Shown: one piece after another, positions 8,979 through 19,787 of the stretch
How positions within the stretch are numbered: position 1 is the stretch's first letter
How the letters are laid out: each line of letters starts with the position of its first letter
Assembly: GCF_002382885.1 (NCBI RefSeq)
Contig: NZ_NWVL01000010.1
Location: forward strand, 1-64,000
Reading direction: 5' to 3'
DNA length: 64,000 nucleotides
Origin: Streptomyces sp. WZ.A104
GTDB lineage: Bacteria > Actinomycetota > Actinomycetes > Streptomycetales > Streptomycetaceae
Program-made: the position numbers and the translations under genes
The notes under the pieces: generated by a model
The model's database searches: none
What the model was told of the DNA's origin: nothing
What the model saw: the letters and a program-made list of their open reading frames with translations, nothing else

Positions 8979-9782
8979 ATGTTCGGGGCAGTGGGTGCCC
9001 GGCATGCAGCCGAGTGCTCCGTCCTCGTCGAGCGCCGGGGCCGAACCGCCCTGCTCACCCTGAACCGCCCCGAGGCGCTCAACGCGCTGAGCCTGGGCGT
9101 CATGCGGGAAACGGTGGGGGCGACCGAGGCGCTGGACCGCGACCCGGACGTCGGCTGCATCGTCATCACCGGCAGCGGGAACAAGGCGTTCGCGGCCGGG
9201 GCGGACATCAAGGAGATGCAGCCGCGGAGCTACCTGGACATGTACCTCAGCGACTGGTTCACCGCCCGGGACCGGCTCGGTCATCTCCGTACGCCCACGG
9301 TCGCCGCCGTACGGGGCTACGCCCTGGGCGGCGGCTGCGAGTTGGCCGTGCTGTGCGACCTGGTGATCGCCTCGGACACCGCCCTCTTCGGACAGCCGGA
9401 GATCCGCCTCGGCGTGATACCCGGCATCGGCGGCTCCCAGCGACTGACCCGGGCGGTCGGCAAGGCCAAGGCGATGGACCTCTGCCTGACCGGCCGGAAC
9501 ATGGACGCCGAGGAGGCCGAGAGGGCCGGTCTGGTCTCCCGGATCGTCCCGGACGCGGACCTGCTGGAGGAGGCGCTCGCTGTCGCGGGCACGGTCGCCG
9601 GGATGTCGGCGCCCGTCGCGATGATGGCGAAGGAGGCGGTCAACCGGGCCTTCGAGACGACGCTCGCCGAGGGCGTCCGCTTCGAACGCCGCCTGTTCCA
9701 CGCGGTGTTCGCGACGGACGACCAGAAGGAGGGCATGAAGGCGTTCGCCGAGAAGCGGCCCGCGCAGTTCACCCACCGCTGA
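8979..9782 (+). CDS. Enoyl-CoA hydratase/isomerase family protein
   Basis: A 267-residue crotonase-fold protein. It would hydrate 2-enoyl-CoA esters in fatty acid or branched-chain amino acid breakdown. Motifs are [13 protein letters not shown], the oxyanion-hole loop [22 protein letters not shown] with the catalytic-type Glu, and [19 protein letters not shown] carrying the second catalytic Glu. ATG 8979 lies directly behind an AT-rich stretch; GTG 8991 is an alternative, and an upstream in-frame ATG at 8901 would add a non-homologous leader. It is divergent from cobF with ~90 bp between them. Family is secure; substrate is unknown. Confidence 0.9.
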   Translation: MFGAVGARHAAECSVLVERRGRTALLTLNRPEALNALSLGVMRETVGATEALDRDPDVGCIVITGSGNKAFAAGADIKEMQPRSYLDMYLSDWFTARDRLGHLRTPTVAAVRGYALGGGCELAVLCDLVIASDTALFGQPEIRLGVIPGIGGSQRLTRAVGKAKAMDLCLTGRNMDAEEAERAGLVSRIVPDADLLEEALAVAGTVAGMSAPVAMMAKEAVNRAFETTLAEGVRFERRLFHAVFATDDQKEGMKAFAEKRPAQFTHR

Positions 9783-10096
9783 TCCGCGCAGGCGGTGCGG
9801 ACCGGCCGTCGGCCACCACCGGATGCGGACCGTGCGCGCGGCGGTCGGGGTCGACGGCCGGCGGGAGACCGGGCGGGCGGCGGCGGTTCCGCCGAGGTGG
9901 CGCGGGGGGGGTGGCAGGCTGCCCGCCGACGGGCTGCATCGGGTACTGGCGGCGCTGCCGGGTCCGGTGGCGGAGGGCTGAGGGCGCCTGACCGTCGTCC
10001 GCGCGGGATGATCCGCGCCCCGATGCGCGTTACATCCAGTTGTGTCCGGCTCATCCGTCGAACCGGGCCCTCTCAGACGAAGCTGGAGGCAGCACG
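9783..10096. other. Intergenic region with possible gene remnant
   Basis: A 314-bp GC-rich stretch. A 52-codon frame (9823-9981, plus strand) reads coherently and ends GLHRVLAALPGPVAEG. It looks like the tail of a larger protein, but I do not recognise the family, and an eight-G run near 9904-9911 could mark a frameshift. The last ~110 bp presumably hold the lplA promoter; no clear hexamers are visible. Confidence 0.3.
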
Positions 10097-11161
10097 GTGC
10101 ACGGTGAGTACAAGGTTCCCGGCGGCAAGCTGGTCGTGGTGGACCTGGACGTCGAGGGCGGGGCGCTGCGGAACGTCCGCGTCGCCGGGGACTTCTTCCT
10201 CGAACCCGACGAGGCGATCCTCGCGATCGACGCGGCCCTGGAGGGTGCCCCGGCCAACACCGACACGGCCGGGCTGGCGGCCCGGATCGAGGCGGCGCTG
10301 CCCGAATCCACGGTGATGCTCGGGCTGAGCGCGGAGGGCGTCGCCATCGCCGTACGACGGGCGCTGGCGCGGGCCACGGAGTGGTCCGACTACGACTGGC
10401 AGCTGATCCACGAGGCCCCGCAGCCGCCCGCGCTGCACATGGCGCTCGACGAGGTGATCACCGCGGAGGTGGCGGCGGGCCGCCGTCCGCCGACGCTGCG
10501 GGTCTGGGAGTGGGACTCCCCCGCCGTGATCATCGGCAGCTTCCAGTCGCTGCGCAACGAGGTCGACCCGGCGGGTGTGGAGCGGCACGGTGTGAACGTC
10601 GTACGCCGGATCTCGGGCGGTGGCGCGATGTTCGCCGAGCCCAGCTCCACCATCACCTACTCGCTGGCCGTGCCGCAGGCGCTGGTGTCGGGCCTCTCGT
10701 TCGCCGACAGCTACGCCTATCTGGACGACTGGGTGCTCGAAGCCCTCGCGGACATGGGCATCAAGGCCTGGTACCAGCCGCTCAACGACATCGCCACCGA
10801 GGTCGGCAAGATCGCGGGGGCGGCGCAGAAACGGGTGGTGGGGCCCGACGGCGGTCCGGGGGCGGTGCTGCACCACGTGACGATGGCGTACGACATCGAC
10901 GCCGACAAGATGCTGGAGGTGCTGCGGATCGGGAAGGAGAAGCTGTCCGACAAGGGCACCCGGTCCGCGAAGAAGCGCGTCGACCCGCTGCGGCGGCAGA
11001 CGGGGCTTCCCCGCCAGGCGGTGATCGAGCGCATGATCGGCTCCTTCCGCAAGCGGCACGGGCTGACCACGGGCGGCGTGACGGACGCCGAGCTGGCCCG
11101 CGCCGAGGAGCTCGTACGGACCAAGTTCGGTTCGCCCGAGTGGACGGCCCGGGTGCCGTAA
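10097..11161 (+). CDS. lplA: Lipoate-protein ligase A family, accessory domain at the N-terminus
   Basis: A 354-residue ligase that would activate lipoate to lipoyl-AMP and attach it to E2 or GcvH subunits. The catalytic domain (from about residue 95) has RRISGGGAMF for lipoyl-AMP and the lysine motif DIATEVGKIAGAAQKR. Residues 1-90, beginning VHGEYKVPGGKLVVVDLDVEGG with DFFLEPDEAI, resemble the small accessory domain that is C-terminal in E. coli LplA. The domain order is therefore reversed. GTG 10097 follows GGAGG. The neighbouring genes are not obviously part of lipoate metabolism. Confidence 0.88.
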   Translation: MHGEYKVPGGKLVVVDLDVEGGALRNVRVAGDFFLEPDEAILAIDAALEGAPANTDTAGLAARIEAALPESTVMLGLSAEGVAIAVRRALARATEWSDYDWQLIHEAPQPPALHMALDEVITAEVAAGRRPPTLRVWEWDSPAVIIGSFQSLRNEVDPAGVERHGVNVVRRISGGGAMFAEPSSTITYSLAVPQALVSGLSFADSYAYLDDWVLEALADMGIKAWYQPLNDIATEVGKIAGAAQKRVVGPDGGPGAVLHHVTMAYDIDADKMLEVLRIGKEKLSDKGTRSAKKRVDPLRRQTGLPRQAVIERMIGSFRKRHGLTTGGVTDAELARAEELVRTKFGSPEWTARVP

Positions 11162-11355
11162 CGAAGGCCCCCGGCGCGCAGGGCATGAACACCGATGCCC
11201 AGGACGCCTGCACCCCGGCGTGAAAGCCCGCGCTGACCTTCGGGGGTGCCGCGTGCGCCCGGACTGCTACCGCAGCGCCTGCCTCCGACGCCCCACGGTC
11301 GGGGAGTTGAAGGAGGCGCTGGGGAGGGTCTTCGACCCGTGAAGGCGAGGGCCTC
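11162..11355. other. Intergenic region downstream of lplA
   Basis: Holds a 12-codon frame starting ATG 11185, whose TGA overlaps a GTG (11220) that opens a 40-codon frame ending at 11342 (last residues GELKEALGRVFDP). The arrangement looks like translational coupling, but both are very short and no family is recognised. I do not call them genes. Confidence 0.25.
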
Positions 11356-11398
11356 GCTGCGGGAGGGCCCCGGAGGGCCCCGGCGGCCCTCCCGCAGC
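11356..11398. terminator. Bidirectional terminator hairpin
   Basis: A perfect 14-bp inverted repeat (11356-11369 with 11385-11398) encloses a 15-nt GC-rich loop. It lies between the convergent lplA and FAS1 genes and could stop transcription from both sides. Confidence 0.8.
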
Positions 11399-11433
11399 GG
11401 GGCGGTCTGTCACGGCAGGAGGCTGCCGCCCGA

Positions 11434-12081
11434 CTACTTCGGCATCAGCACCGTGTCGATGATGTAGACGGTGGCATTGGCGGTCGGGACGTTGCCGCAG
11501 ACCACGCCGGCGCTGTCGTTGACCTGGTACGACTCACCGGAGCCCGACGTGGTCAGCGTGCTCTTCTGCAGCGTGTCGAACGTGCCGCTCTCCAGCTGCT
11601 GCGGGGTGAGCTTCTCCCCCACCACGTGGTAGGTGAGGATCTTGGTGAGCATGGCCTTGTCGTTGAGGACCGCGTCCAGGTCGGCCTTCGGGATCTTGGC
11701 GAAAGCGTCGTTGGTGGGCGCGAACACCGTGATGTTCTCGGCGTTGTTGAGGGTGTCGACGAGGCCGGCCTTCTGCACGGCGGCGACAAGTGTGGACAGC
11801 GCGGGGTTGTTGGAGGCGGCGGTGGCGACCGGGTCCTGGGCCATGCCGTCGAAGCTGCCCGCGCCGTCCTTCGGGACGCCGGCGCAGGCCGGGCCGAACG
11901 GCTTGTCCGTCGACGTGTCGTCACCGGCGGCCGGCTTTGACTCCTCGGGAGCCGAGCTCGCGGCGGAAGCGCTGTCGGACGCCTTGTCCGAGCTGTCCTC
12001 GGCGCAGGCGGTCAGCGACAGGGGCAGCAGGACCGCGGCGACGACGGCGACGGCTGCACGGCGGTGGCGAAGGGCGTTCAT
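11434..12081 (-). CDS. Fasciclin (FAS1) domain lipoprotein
   Basis: A 215-residue exported lipoprotein. The N-terminus has a basic stretch, a hydrophobic segment and the lipobox LTAC at about residues 24-27, followed by a Ser/Ala/Glu-rich linker. One FAS1 domain fills the rest: LSTLVAAVQKAGLVDTLNN, then ENITVFAPTNDAFAKIP and ILTYHVVGEKLTPQQL, ending in ATVYIIDTVLMP. FAS1 domains mediate adhesion or protein contacts at the cell surface. ATG 12081 follows GGAGAATTCC. It lies 122 bp downstream of the molybdopterin oxidoreductase on the same strand, so the two may be co-transcribed. Similar pairings are common in Streptomyces. Confidence 0.92.
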   Translation of the reverse strand: MNALRHRRAAVAVVAAVLLPLSLTACAEDSSDKASDSASAASSAPEESKPAAGDDTSTDKPFGPACAGVPKDGAGSFDGMAQDPVATAASNNPALSTLVAAVQKAGLVDTLNNAENITVFAPTNDAFAKIPKADLDAVLNDKAMLTKILTYHVVGEKLTPQQLESGTFDTLQKSTLTTSGSGESYQVNDSAGVVCGNVPTANATVYIIDTVLMPK

Positions 12082-12203
12082 GGAATTCTCCTGGATTGTC
12101 GGTACGGGAAAACGGGACGGTTCGTATGGGGCAAGGGAATGCCGTCTGGCTGGGAATGGAGCAGTTGGGAATGGAGCAGTGCAGATGGAAAGGTCTGTTG
12201 GGA

Positions 12204-13799
12204 TCAGTCGACGGAGACCACGACGGAGTGCCAGCCACTGGCACCGTCCGGGACGGTCTTGGTGCGCTTCTCGGTCTGGACCTCGCCCGTGCCGTCCGTG
12301 GCGCGGACGGTGAGGGTGTGGCCGCCGGGGGTGGCCTGCCAGGGGTAGGACCACTGGCGCCAGGCGTCGACGGTGCTCTGCTCGGCCAGCTGGGCCGGGC
12401 GCCACGGGCCGTCGTCGACGCGGATCTCGACCTTCGAGATCCCCCGGTGCTGGGCCCAGGCCACTCCGGCCACCATGACCGTGCCGGCCTCGGGGCGGCC
12501 GAAGGGCTTGGGGGTGTCGATCCGGGACTGGGTCTTGATCGGGGCCTTGCGGGCCCACTTGCGCTTCACCCAGTACGCGTCGTAGTCGTCGAAGGTGGTG
12601 AGCTCGATGTCCTCGATCCACTTGCAGGCCGAGACGTACCCGTAGAGGCCGGGGACGAGCATGCGGACGGGGAACCCGTGGACGAAGGGGAGCGGTTCGC
12701 CGTTCATGCCCACCGCGAGCATCGCGTCCCGGCCGTCCATGACGTCCTCGACGGGAGTGCCGAGCGTCATGCCGTCCACCGAGCGGGCGATGATCTGGTC
12801 GGCCTTGCCGCCCCGGGACGGCGGCTTGACGCCCGCCTCCTTGAGCAGGTCGGCCAGGCGTACCCCGATCCACCTGGCGTGGCCGATGTAGGGGCCGCCG
12901 ACCTCGTTGGAGACGCAGCAGAGGGTGATCTCACGCTCGATCAGGGGGCGTTCCAGCAGGTCCTGATAGGTGAACTCCAGGTCTCGGCGTACGCCCTTGC
13001 CGTGGATGCGCAGCCGCCAGGTGTTCGCGTCGACCTTGGGGACCACCAGGGCGGTGTCGACCCGGTAGAACTCGTTGTTGGGGGTGGTGAAGGGGGGCAG
13101 GCCGGGCACCCGTAGCCGGGCTCCCGCGGGAATCGGCCGCGCGGGTGAAGCCGGGGCGGGCAGCCGGGCAGCCGCGCGGGAGGCGACGGCGTCCTGACTG
13201 CTCCGGCCGTTCAGCGTCCGGCCGACCGCTCCGGCGACGGTGGAGGCGGCGGCCGCGGCGGTGGCGGCGATCAGGAAGCCCCGCCGGTCCCAGCCGCTCT
13301 CCTCGTGCGCCTCCTGCTCCTCCCCCGAGATCCGGCGCGGCCGGGTGAGACTGCCGATGAGGACGTACAGCAGGACCGCCCCGGCCGCCGCTCCCACCAG
13401 CGATGGGAGTCCGTCGACCAGGCCGGTGGAGTCCGGGCGGCTGACGGCGGAGGCGGCGCCGACCACACCGAAGGCAAGGACGGCGGCGGAACCGGCACGG
13501 CGGTGGCGCAGGGCCAGCAGGCCGACGGCGAGGGCGAAAAGGGCGAGCGTGACCACGATGCCGAGCTGCAGGACGAACTTGTCACTCTCGCCGAAGTTCC
13601 GGATCGCCCAGTCCTTCACACCGGCGGGCGTCCGGTCGATGGCCGCCCCGCCGACCGCTGTCACGGGGCTCGCCTCGGGCCTGACGGCCGCCGACACGAG
13701 CTCGGCGAAGGTCAGTGCGGCGAATCCCGCCAGCAGTCCGCTGAGGGCTGCGAGCGTTTCGCGGGCAAGGGTTGTCCGGGTGATCCTCACGGCCGTCAT
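12204..13799 (-). CDS. Membrane-anchored molybdopterin-dependent oxidoreductase (sulfite oxidase family)
   Basis: A 531-residue protein with hydrophobic helices in the first ~165 residues (around residues 15-40, 75-110 and 130-150), then a twin-arginine-like WDRRGFLIAATAAAAAS segment at about 170, suggesting export of the folded cofactor domain. The extracytoplasmic part has the sulfite-oxidase molybdopterin fold: ITLCCVSNEVGGPYIGHARW with the Mo-ligand-type Cys, HGFPVRMLVPGLYGYVSACKW, and a C-terminal Ig-like dimerisation domain (VMVAGVAWAQHRGISKVEI). The true substrate is unknown and sulfite is unproven. It precedes the FAS1 lipoprotein gene. Confidence 0.9.
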   Translation of the reverse strand: MTAVRITRTTLARETLAALSGLLAGFAALTFAELVSAAVRPEASPVTAVGGAAIDRTPAGVKDWAIRNFGESDKFVLQLGIVVTLALFALAVGLLALRHRRAGSAAVLAFGVVGAASAVSRPDSTGLVDGLPSLVGAAAGAVLLYVLIGSLTRPRRISGEEQEAHEESGWDRRGFLIAATAAAAASTVAGAVGRTLNGRSSQDAVASRAAARLPAPASPARPIPAGARLRVPGLPPFTTPNNEFYRVDTALVVPKVDANTWRLRIHGKGVRRDLEFTYQDLLERPLIEREITLCCVSNEVGGPYIGHARWIGVRLADLLKEAGVKPPSRGGKADQIIARSVDGMTLGTPVEDVMDGRDAMLAVGMNGEPLPFVHGFPVRMLVPGLYGYVSACKWIEDIELTTFDDYDAYWVKRKWARKAPIKTQSRIDTPKPFGRPEAGTVMVAGVAWAQHRGISKVEIRVDDGPWRPAQLAEQSTVDAWRQWSYPWQATPGGHTLTVRATDGTGEVQTEKRTKTVPDGASGWHSVVVSVD

Positions 13800-13993
13800 T
13801 CGGAGCCGTGGGCCAGGCGGATTGGTCGTTCACTCGATCACATGAAACCGGTGGGTCCGTTGTGCGTCGGGGGCGTGCGTGGGCTAAGGGGGCCCGAGAG
13901 GCAGGGGGAGACACCCGGAGACGCGAACCGCCCCGGCGGGCACAGGGCCGGCCGGGGCGGAACGGTGGGCGGACTCGTCCGCCCCTCACCAGG
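13800..13993. other. Intergenic region
   Basis: This 194-bp stretch contains the icd terminator (13928-13960) and the upstream region of the molybdopterin oxidoreductase. I see no further gene. Confidence 0.5.
13928..13960 (-). terminator. Terminator after isocitrate dehydrogenase gene
   Basis: A 10-bp perfect GC inverted repeat (CCGCCCCGGC at 13928-13937 and its complement at 13951-13960) lies 34 bp beyond the icd stop. Confidence 0.7.
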
Positions 13994-16321
<2,328 letters not shown>

Positions 16322-16573
16322 TCACGGGCCCGGAGCCCGGTCCTCCGCCGCCCGTGACCGGGGCTCGACCGGCCCGGGCTCGCGGGCGGACACCACGAGC
16401 TGGGCCCGGCCGCGGGTGCCGGGCTTGATCATCGCTCGGCTCACGTGCCTCTTGGCGGTGTACGGGCCGACTCCCGTGCGGGCGGCGAACTCCTCGCCGC
16501 CGAGACCCCGGGCGTCCTGCGCGGTGACCCCGCGGTCGCGGCGGGTGAGGGTCTCCAGGCCGGGGGCGGTGGC
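16322..16573 (-). pseudogene. Degenerate LuxR/NarL-type HTH remnant
   Basis: The minus strand reads continuously through a degraded response-regulator DNA-binding domain: TLTRRDRGV (usually LTxREREVL), then EEFAARTGVGPYTAKRHVSR and AMIKPGTRGRAQLVV, ending at a TGA (16322-16324). Several usually hydrophobic positions are replaced. There is no start codon or receiver domain, because the frame runs upstream into the amidase gene end. I read it as the surviving 3' end of a NarL-family regulator. Confidence 0.6.
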
Positions 16574-16598
16574 GCGGTCCGGGCCTGAGCGTGGTGTG

Positions 16599-18077
16599 TC
16601 AGGCGGGCGGCCGGTGCTCGTACCAGCGCCGGTCGTCCTCCAGCTGGGCGGCCAGGGCGATCAGCCGCGCCTCGCTGCGGGAGGGGCCGAGGAGCTGGGC
16701 GCCGACGGGGAGACCGGTGCTGGTGAAGCCGGCCGGGACGTTCACGCCGGGCCAGCCGAGGACGTTCCAGGGCCAGGCGTACGGGCACGCGGCCGCCATC
16801 GCGAGGTCGGTGCGCCAGGCGCTGAGGTCGTCGAACCGGCCGATACGCGGCGGCGGGGCGGCCGTGGTCGGGGTGAGGAGCACATCGAACCCGGCGGCGT
16901 CGAAGAGCGCCCCGATCCGGCGGTGCTGGCGCACTTCGCGGGCGCGGGCGGCCCGCACCGCCCGTCCGCCGAGGCGTGTCCCGGTCCGCTGGGCGCTGCG
17001 GGTGCGGGGGTCGAGCAGGGCCGGTTGGGGGTGGCGGGCGGCGAACTCGGCGATGCCCGCCGTGGCGCGGGGCACGAAGGCGAGGCCGATCAGCCCGTAC
17101 CGGGGGCGGGCCTCCTCTACGTGGTGGCCGAGCCGGGCGAGGGCCTCGGCCAGCTCGGTGACGGCCCGGCGCACCTCGGGGTCCGGGGCCGCACGGGTGA
17201 GGGTGAGCGGGGGCCGCCAGGCGAGGGCGATGCGCAGGCGGCCCGGGTCGCGGCGGGCGGCCTCGGCGGCGCGGACGGCGGGCGGACGGTGCAGGTCCTC
17301 CGGGTGCGCGCCCGCGGCCGCGTCCAGCAGGAGCGCCGCGTCGGCCACCGTACGGGCGAGGGGGCCGTTGACGGTGAGGCCCTGGAAGGCGTCGTGGTGC
17401 GGGTGGACCGAGATGCGGCCGCGCTGGGGCTTGATACCGACGAGATGGGTCCAGGCGGCGGGGATGCGGACGGACCCGGCCCCGTCCGAGCCGAGGGCGG
17501 CGGGGACGAGCCCGGCGGCGACGGCGGCCGCCGATCCGCCGGAGGAGCCGCCCGGGGTGTGCGCGGGGTTCCAGGGGTTGCGGGTGGCGCCGAACGCGGG
17601 GCCCTCGGTGAACGGCCACTGGCCCAGTTCGCAGGAGTTGGCCTTGCCGACAACGATCGCCCCGGCCGCGCGCAGCCGGCGCACCGCCTCGCTGTCGGCG
17701 GTGGCAGGGGGCCGTTCGCCGTCGCAGCCGAAGTGGGTGGGCAGGCCCGCGACATCGGTGTCGTCCTTGACGGCGACGGGGACGCCGAGGAGCGGCAGCC
17801 GCTCCCCCGCCGCGAGTCTGCGGTCGGCTTCGGCGGCCTCCGCCAGGGCGGCTTCGGCCCGCACGTGGCGGAAGGCGTTGAGGGTGGATTGCGTCGCCTC
17901 GATCCGGGCGAGCGCGTCGGCGACGAGGGCGGTGGAGGTGGTGGCTCCGTCGGCGATCCGGCCCGCGCTCTCGGCGAGGCCGGGCACCGGCGCCGGGGCG
18001 GGGTCCGGACGGAGGGTCCGGCCGGGGTGCGGCCGCGGGGCCGGTCCGGTCTGCTCGGTGGGCTCCGCTGAGGACAT
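16599..18077 (-). CDS. Amidase signature family hydrolase
   Basis: A 492-residue Ser-cisSer-Lys amidase. Catalytic elements are visible: the Lys in GVPVAVKDDTDVAG, the Gly/Ser loop HTPGGSSGGSAAAVAAG and the nucleophile region GSDGAGSVRIPAAW (most relatives have GGS where this has AGS). The C-terminal GWPGVNVPAGFTSTGLPVG matches family members of the aryl acylamidase/amidase type. The substrate is unknown. ATG 18077 was chosen; a GTG/ATG further upstream gives a non-conserved leader. The first ~30 residues are Pro-rich. No signal peptide is seen, so it is probably cytosolic. It is flanked by a decayed regulator and a secreted protein gene, with no obvious pathway partner. Confidence 0.88.
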   Translation of the reverse strand: MSSAEPTEQTGPAPRPHPGRTLRPDPAPAPVPGLAESAGRIADGATTSTALVADALARIEATQSTLNAFRHVRAEAALAEAAEADRRLAAGERLPLLGVPVAVKDDTDVAGLPTHFGCDGERPPATADSEAVRRLRAAGAIVVGKANSCELGQWPFTEGPAFGATRNPWNPAHTPGGSSGGSAAAVAAGLVPAALGSDGAGSVRIPAAWTHLVGIKPQRGRISVHPHHDAFQGLTVNGPLARTVADAALLLDAAAGAHPEDLHRPPAVRAAEAARRDPGRLRIALAWRPPLTLTRAAPDPEVRRAVTELAEALARLGHHVEEARPRYGLIGLAFVPRATAGIAEFAARHPQPALLDPRTRSAQRTGTRLGGRAVRAARAREVRQHRRIGALFDAAGFDVLLTPTTAAPPPRIGRFDDLSAWRTDLAMAAACPYAWPWNVLGWPGVNVPAGFTSTGLPVGAQLLGPSRSEARLIALAAQLEDDRRWYEHRPPA

Positions 18078-18220
18078 GGGCGTGCCGCCTCCCTCGTAAC
18101 CGTGGGGCCGACCGGTCGTCCCGGCTGCACCCACCCGTACTTACTGGAGGGTAACGAGAGGAGGCGGCCCGCTCAAGCAGTGCGGCCGCGAAGGCCGTTC
18201 CCGTCCCTACCGCCAGGGCG

Positions 18221-18580
18221 TCACGGGCGGACGTGGATCTCGCCGATGCCGGTGCCGAACTTCCCGCAGTGGGCGGTGGACTGGCCGGACTCGCCGGGCC
18301 TCAGGGTGACGTGGTTGCCGTCGACGTCCGGGGACCAGCCGCACACCAGGTGGACCCAGAAGGTCTGCGTCCGGCTGCCGTTGTTGCGACAGAGCGCGAA
18401 GCCCGTGTAGTCGTCGATGGCGTGCTTGCCGGTGTCGCACGAGAGGCCGGGCGGAATCGCGGCCGGGGCGGCGGTGGCGGTCACGGCGGTGACCGGGACG
18501 GCCAGCGCGGCCGCCATGGAGGCGGCGGCTACGGTCCGCCGGGCCGACCGGAGCCGCTCGTTCCCCGTGAACAGCTTCAT
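18221..18580 (-). CDS. Small secreted protein (119 aa)
   Basis: A 119-residue protein with a clear Sec signal peptide (basic N-terminus, hydrophobic SMAAALAVPVTAVTATA, cleavage near residue 38). The mature ~80 residues have four cysteines (in LSCDTG, ALCRNN, LVCGW and AHCGK), suggesting two disulfides, and a beta-rich composition. I do not recognise the family. ATG 18580 follows AAGGAGAACC. Three tandem 9-bp repeats lie directly upstream at 18589-18615. Confidence 0.75.
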   Translation of the reverse strand: MKLFTGNERLRSARRTVAAASMAAALAVPVTAVTATAAPAAIPPGLSCDTGKHAIDDYTGFALCRNNGSRTQTFWVHLVCGWSPDVDGNHVTLRPGESGQSTAHCGKFGTGIGEIHVRP

Positions 18581-18588
18581 GGTTCTCC

Positions 18589-18615
18589 TTACCTGGTTTA
18601 CGTGGTCTACGTGGT
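18589..18615. repeat. Three tandem 9-bp repeats upstream of the secreted protein gene
   Basis: ttacctggt, ttacgtggt and ctacgtggt follow one another, starting 8 bp before the ATG at 18580. They overlap the Shine-Dalgarno area on one side and could form a direct-repeat operator or a leader element. Confidence 0.75.
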
Positions 18616-18808
18616 TTTACGCGACGGGTGCCTAACGCGATCCCTGGTGGGATCACCGCAGCCCTGCCCACCCTCCGTAATCAGAAACGCCTTCACTCCT
18701 GACGCTCCGTATGCGCGCCGGGCGGCGCCCCCACGGTCGGCGTACGCTCGAATGTGCCGGTTCTCATGGAGCGCACTCCCCTGACCGGGGCGTTTTCGAG
18801 GAGGCGAC

Positions 18809-19570
18809 GTGAGCGGACACCGCTGGGCCGCACGTGCGGCGGCAGGAACGGCGGCCGTAGCCCTCACCCTGACGAGTGGTGCGGTCGCGCAGGCCGATGA
18901 CGACATCGACTCGCTCAGCGCCGAGGAGATCGTCGACCGCTCGCGCGACGCCCTGCTCGGCGTCTCGTCCCTGCATCTGAGCGCACGCGGCAGCCTCGAC
19001 GGCAGCGGCTCGGACGTGAGCCTCGACCTCACGCTCGACCGCGAGGGCAACTGCGTCGGCGGGGTCGACATGGGCGACGAGGGGTCGGTGGAGATCGTCA
19101 AGCGCGGCAACGACGTATGGCTGAAGCCGGACGCCGCCTTCTGGGAGACCCATGTGCCCATCGGCGGCTCGGCCTTCGACGCGATCCTCGACGGCCGCTA
19201 CATGAAGGCCGAGGCCGACCATCCGCGACTGCTCACGGTGACCGAGGTCTGCGATCTCGACACCTTCCGCGAACTGATCGAGGACAACGCCGATGTGGCG
19301 GACCGGGGCACGCTGACGAAGGGCGAGAGGACCGAGGTGAACGGCGCGCCCGCGGTTCCGGTGACCCGGGCCGAGGGCCGCGAGCGGGTGACGGCCTACG
19401 TGGCTGCCGAGGGCGAGCCGTACCCGGTGCGGATCACCGTGCGGGACGCCTCCGAGGAGGGGACCGTGAACTTCTCCGGCTTCAACACGCCAGTGCCCAC
19501 GGCCACTCCGTCGGCGGACGAGACGGTGGATGTCACGGCCCTGCTGGGCCGCAGCATCAAGCCGGTGTGA
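18809..19570 (+). CDS. Secreted LppX/LprG-like or anti-sigma-type protein
   Basis: A 253-residue exported protein. The signal peptide is AARAAAGTAAVALTLTSGAVAQA with probable cleavage near residue 29. The mature part looks like the LolA/LppX-like half-barrel fold: an N-terminal helix (LSAEEIVDRSRDALLGVSSLHL), alternating strands such as DVSLDLTLDREGNCVGGVD, and NDVWLKPDAAFWE. Such proteins bind lipids or sense envelope state. There is no lipobox cysteine. GTG 18809 follows GAGGAGG. The C-terminal Pro/Thr stretch before DVTALLGRSI is a linker. The family assignment rests on fold pattern, so it is moderate. Confidence 0.65.
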   Translation: MSGHRWAARAAAGTAAVALTLTSGAVAQADDDIDSLSAEEIVDRSRDALLGVSSLHLSARGSLDGSGSDVSLDLTLDREGNCVGGVDMGDEGSVEIVKRGNDVWLKPDAAFWETHVPIGGSAFDAILDGRYMKAEADHPRLLTVTEVCDLDTFRELIEDNADVADRGTLTKGERTEVNGAPAVPVTRAEGRERVTAYVAAEGEPYPVRITVRDASEEGTVNFSGFNTPVPTATPSADETVDVTALLGRSIKPV

Positions 19571-19787
19571 GCGTCAAGTCGACTTCGGTGCAGACCCGGT
19601 GAGAGCCGCCCCGGTGACCGCCTGCGGACCCGGTGAGCACTGAGGGGCACACGTCCGCCGGTCCGGCGAGCGCCGACCGAGCAACTGCCCACCGGTCCGG
19701 CCGACATGCCGGGTGCCCGGATCCGGTTGCCTTGCTCCCCGTTGCTGGGACAGGATCGTCCGGGGGGCCATCACCGGGGGGGTGCAC

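Noticed and set aside
8960..8981. A palindromic TetR operator (GGACGTCC) upstream of the enoyl-CoA hydratase gene
   Set aside because: The centre is symmetric but the flanks mismatch, and no regulator is adjacent. The stretch may simply be AT-rich promoter sequence.
16441..17619. A 392-codon Arg/Pro-rich minus-strand frame across the amidase gene
   Set aside because: It is in another frame of the amidase gene and has the composition of a GC artefact. The amidase motifs are unambiguous.
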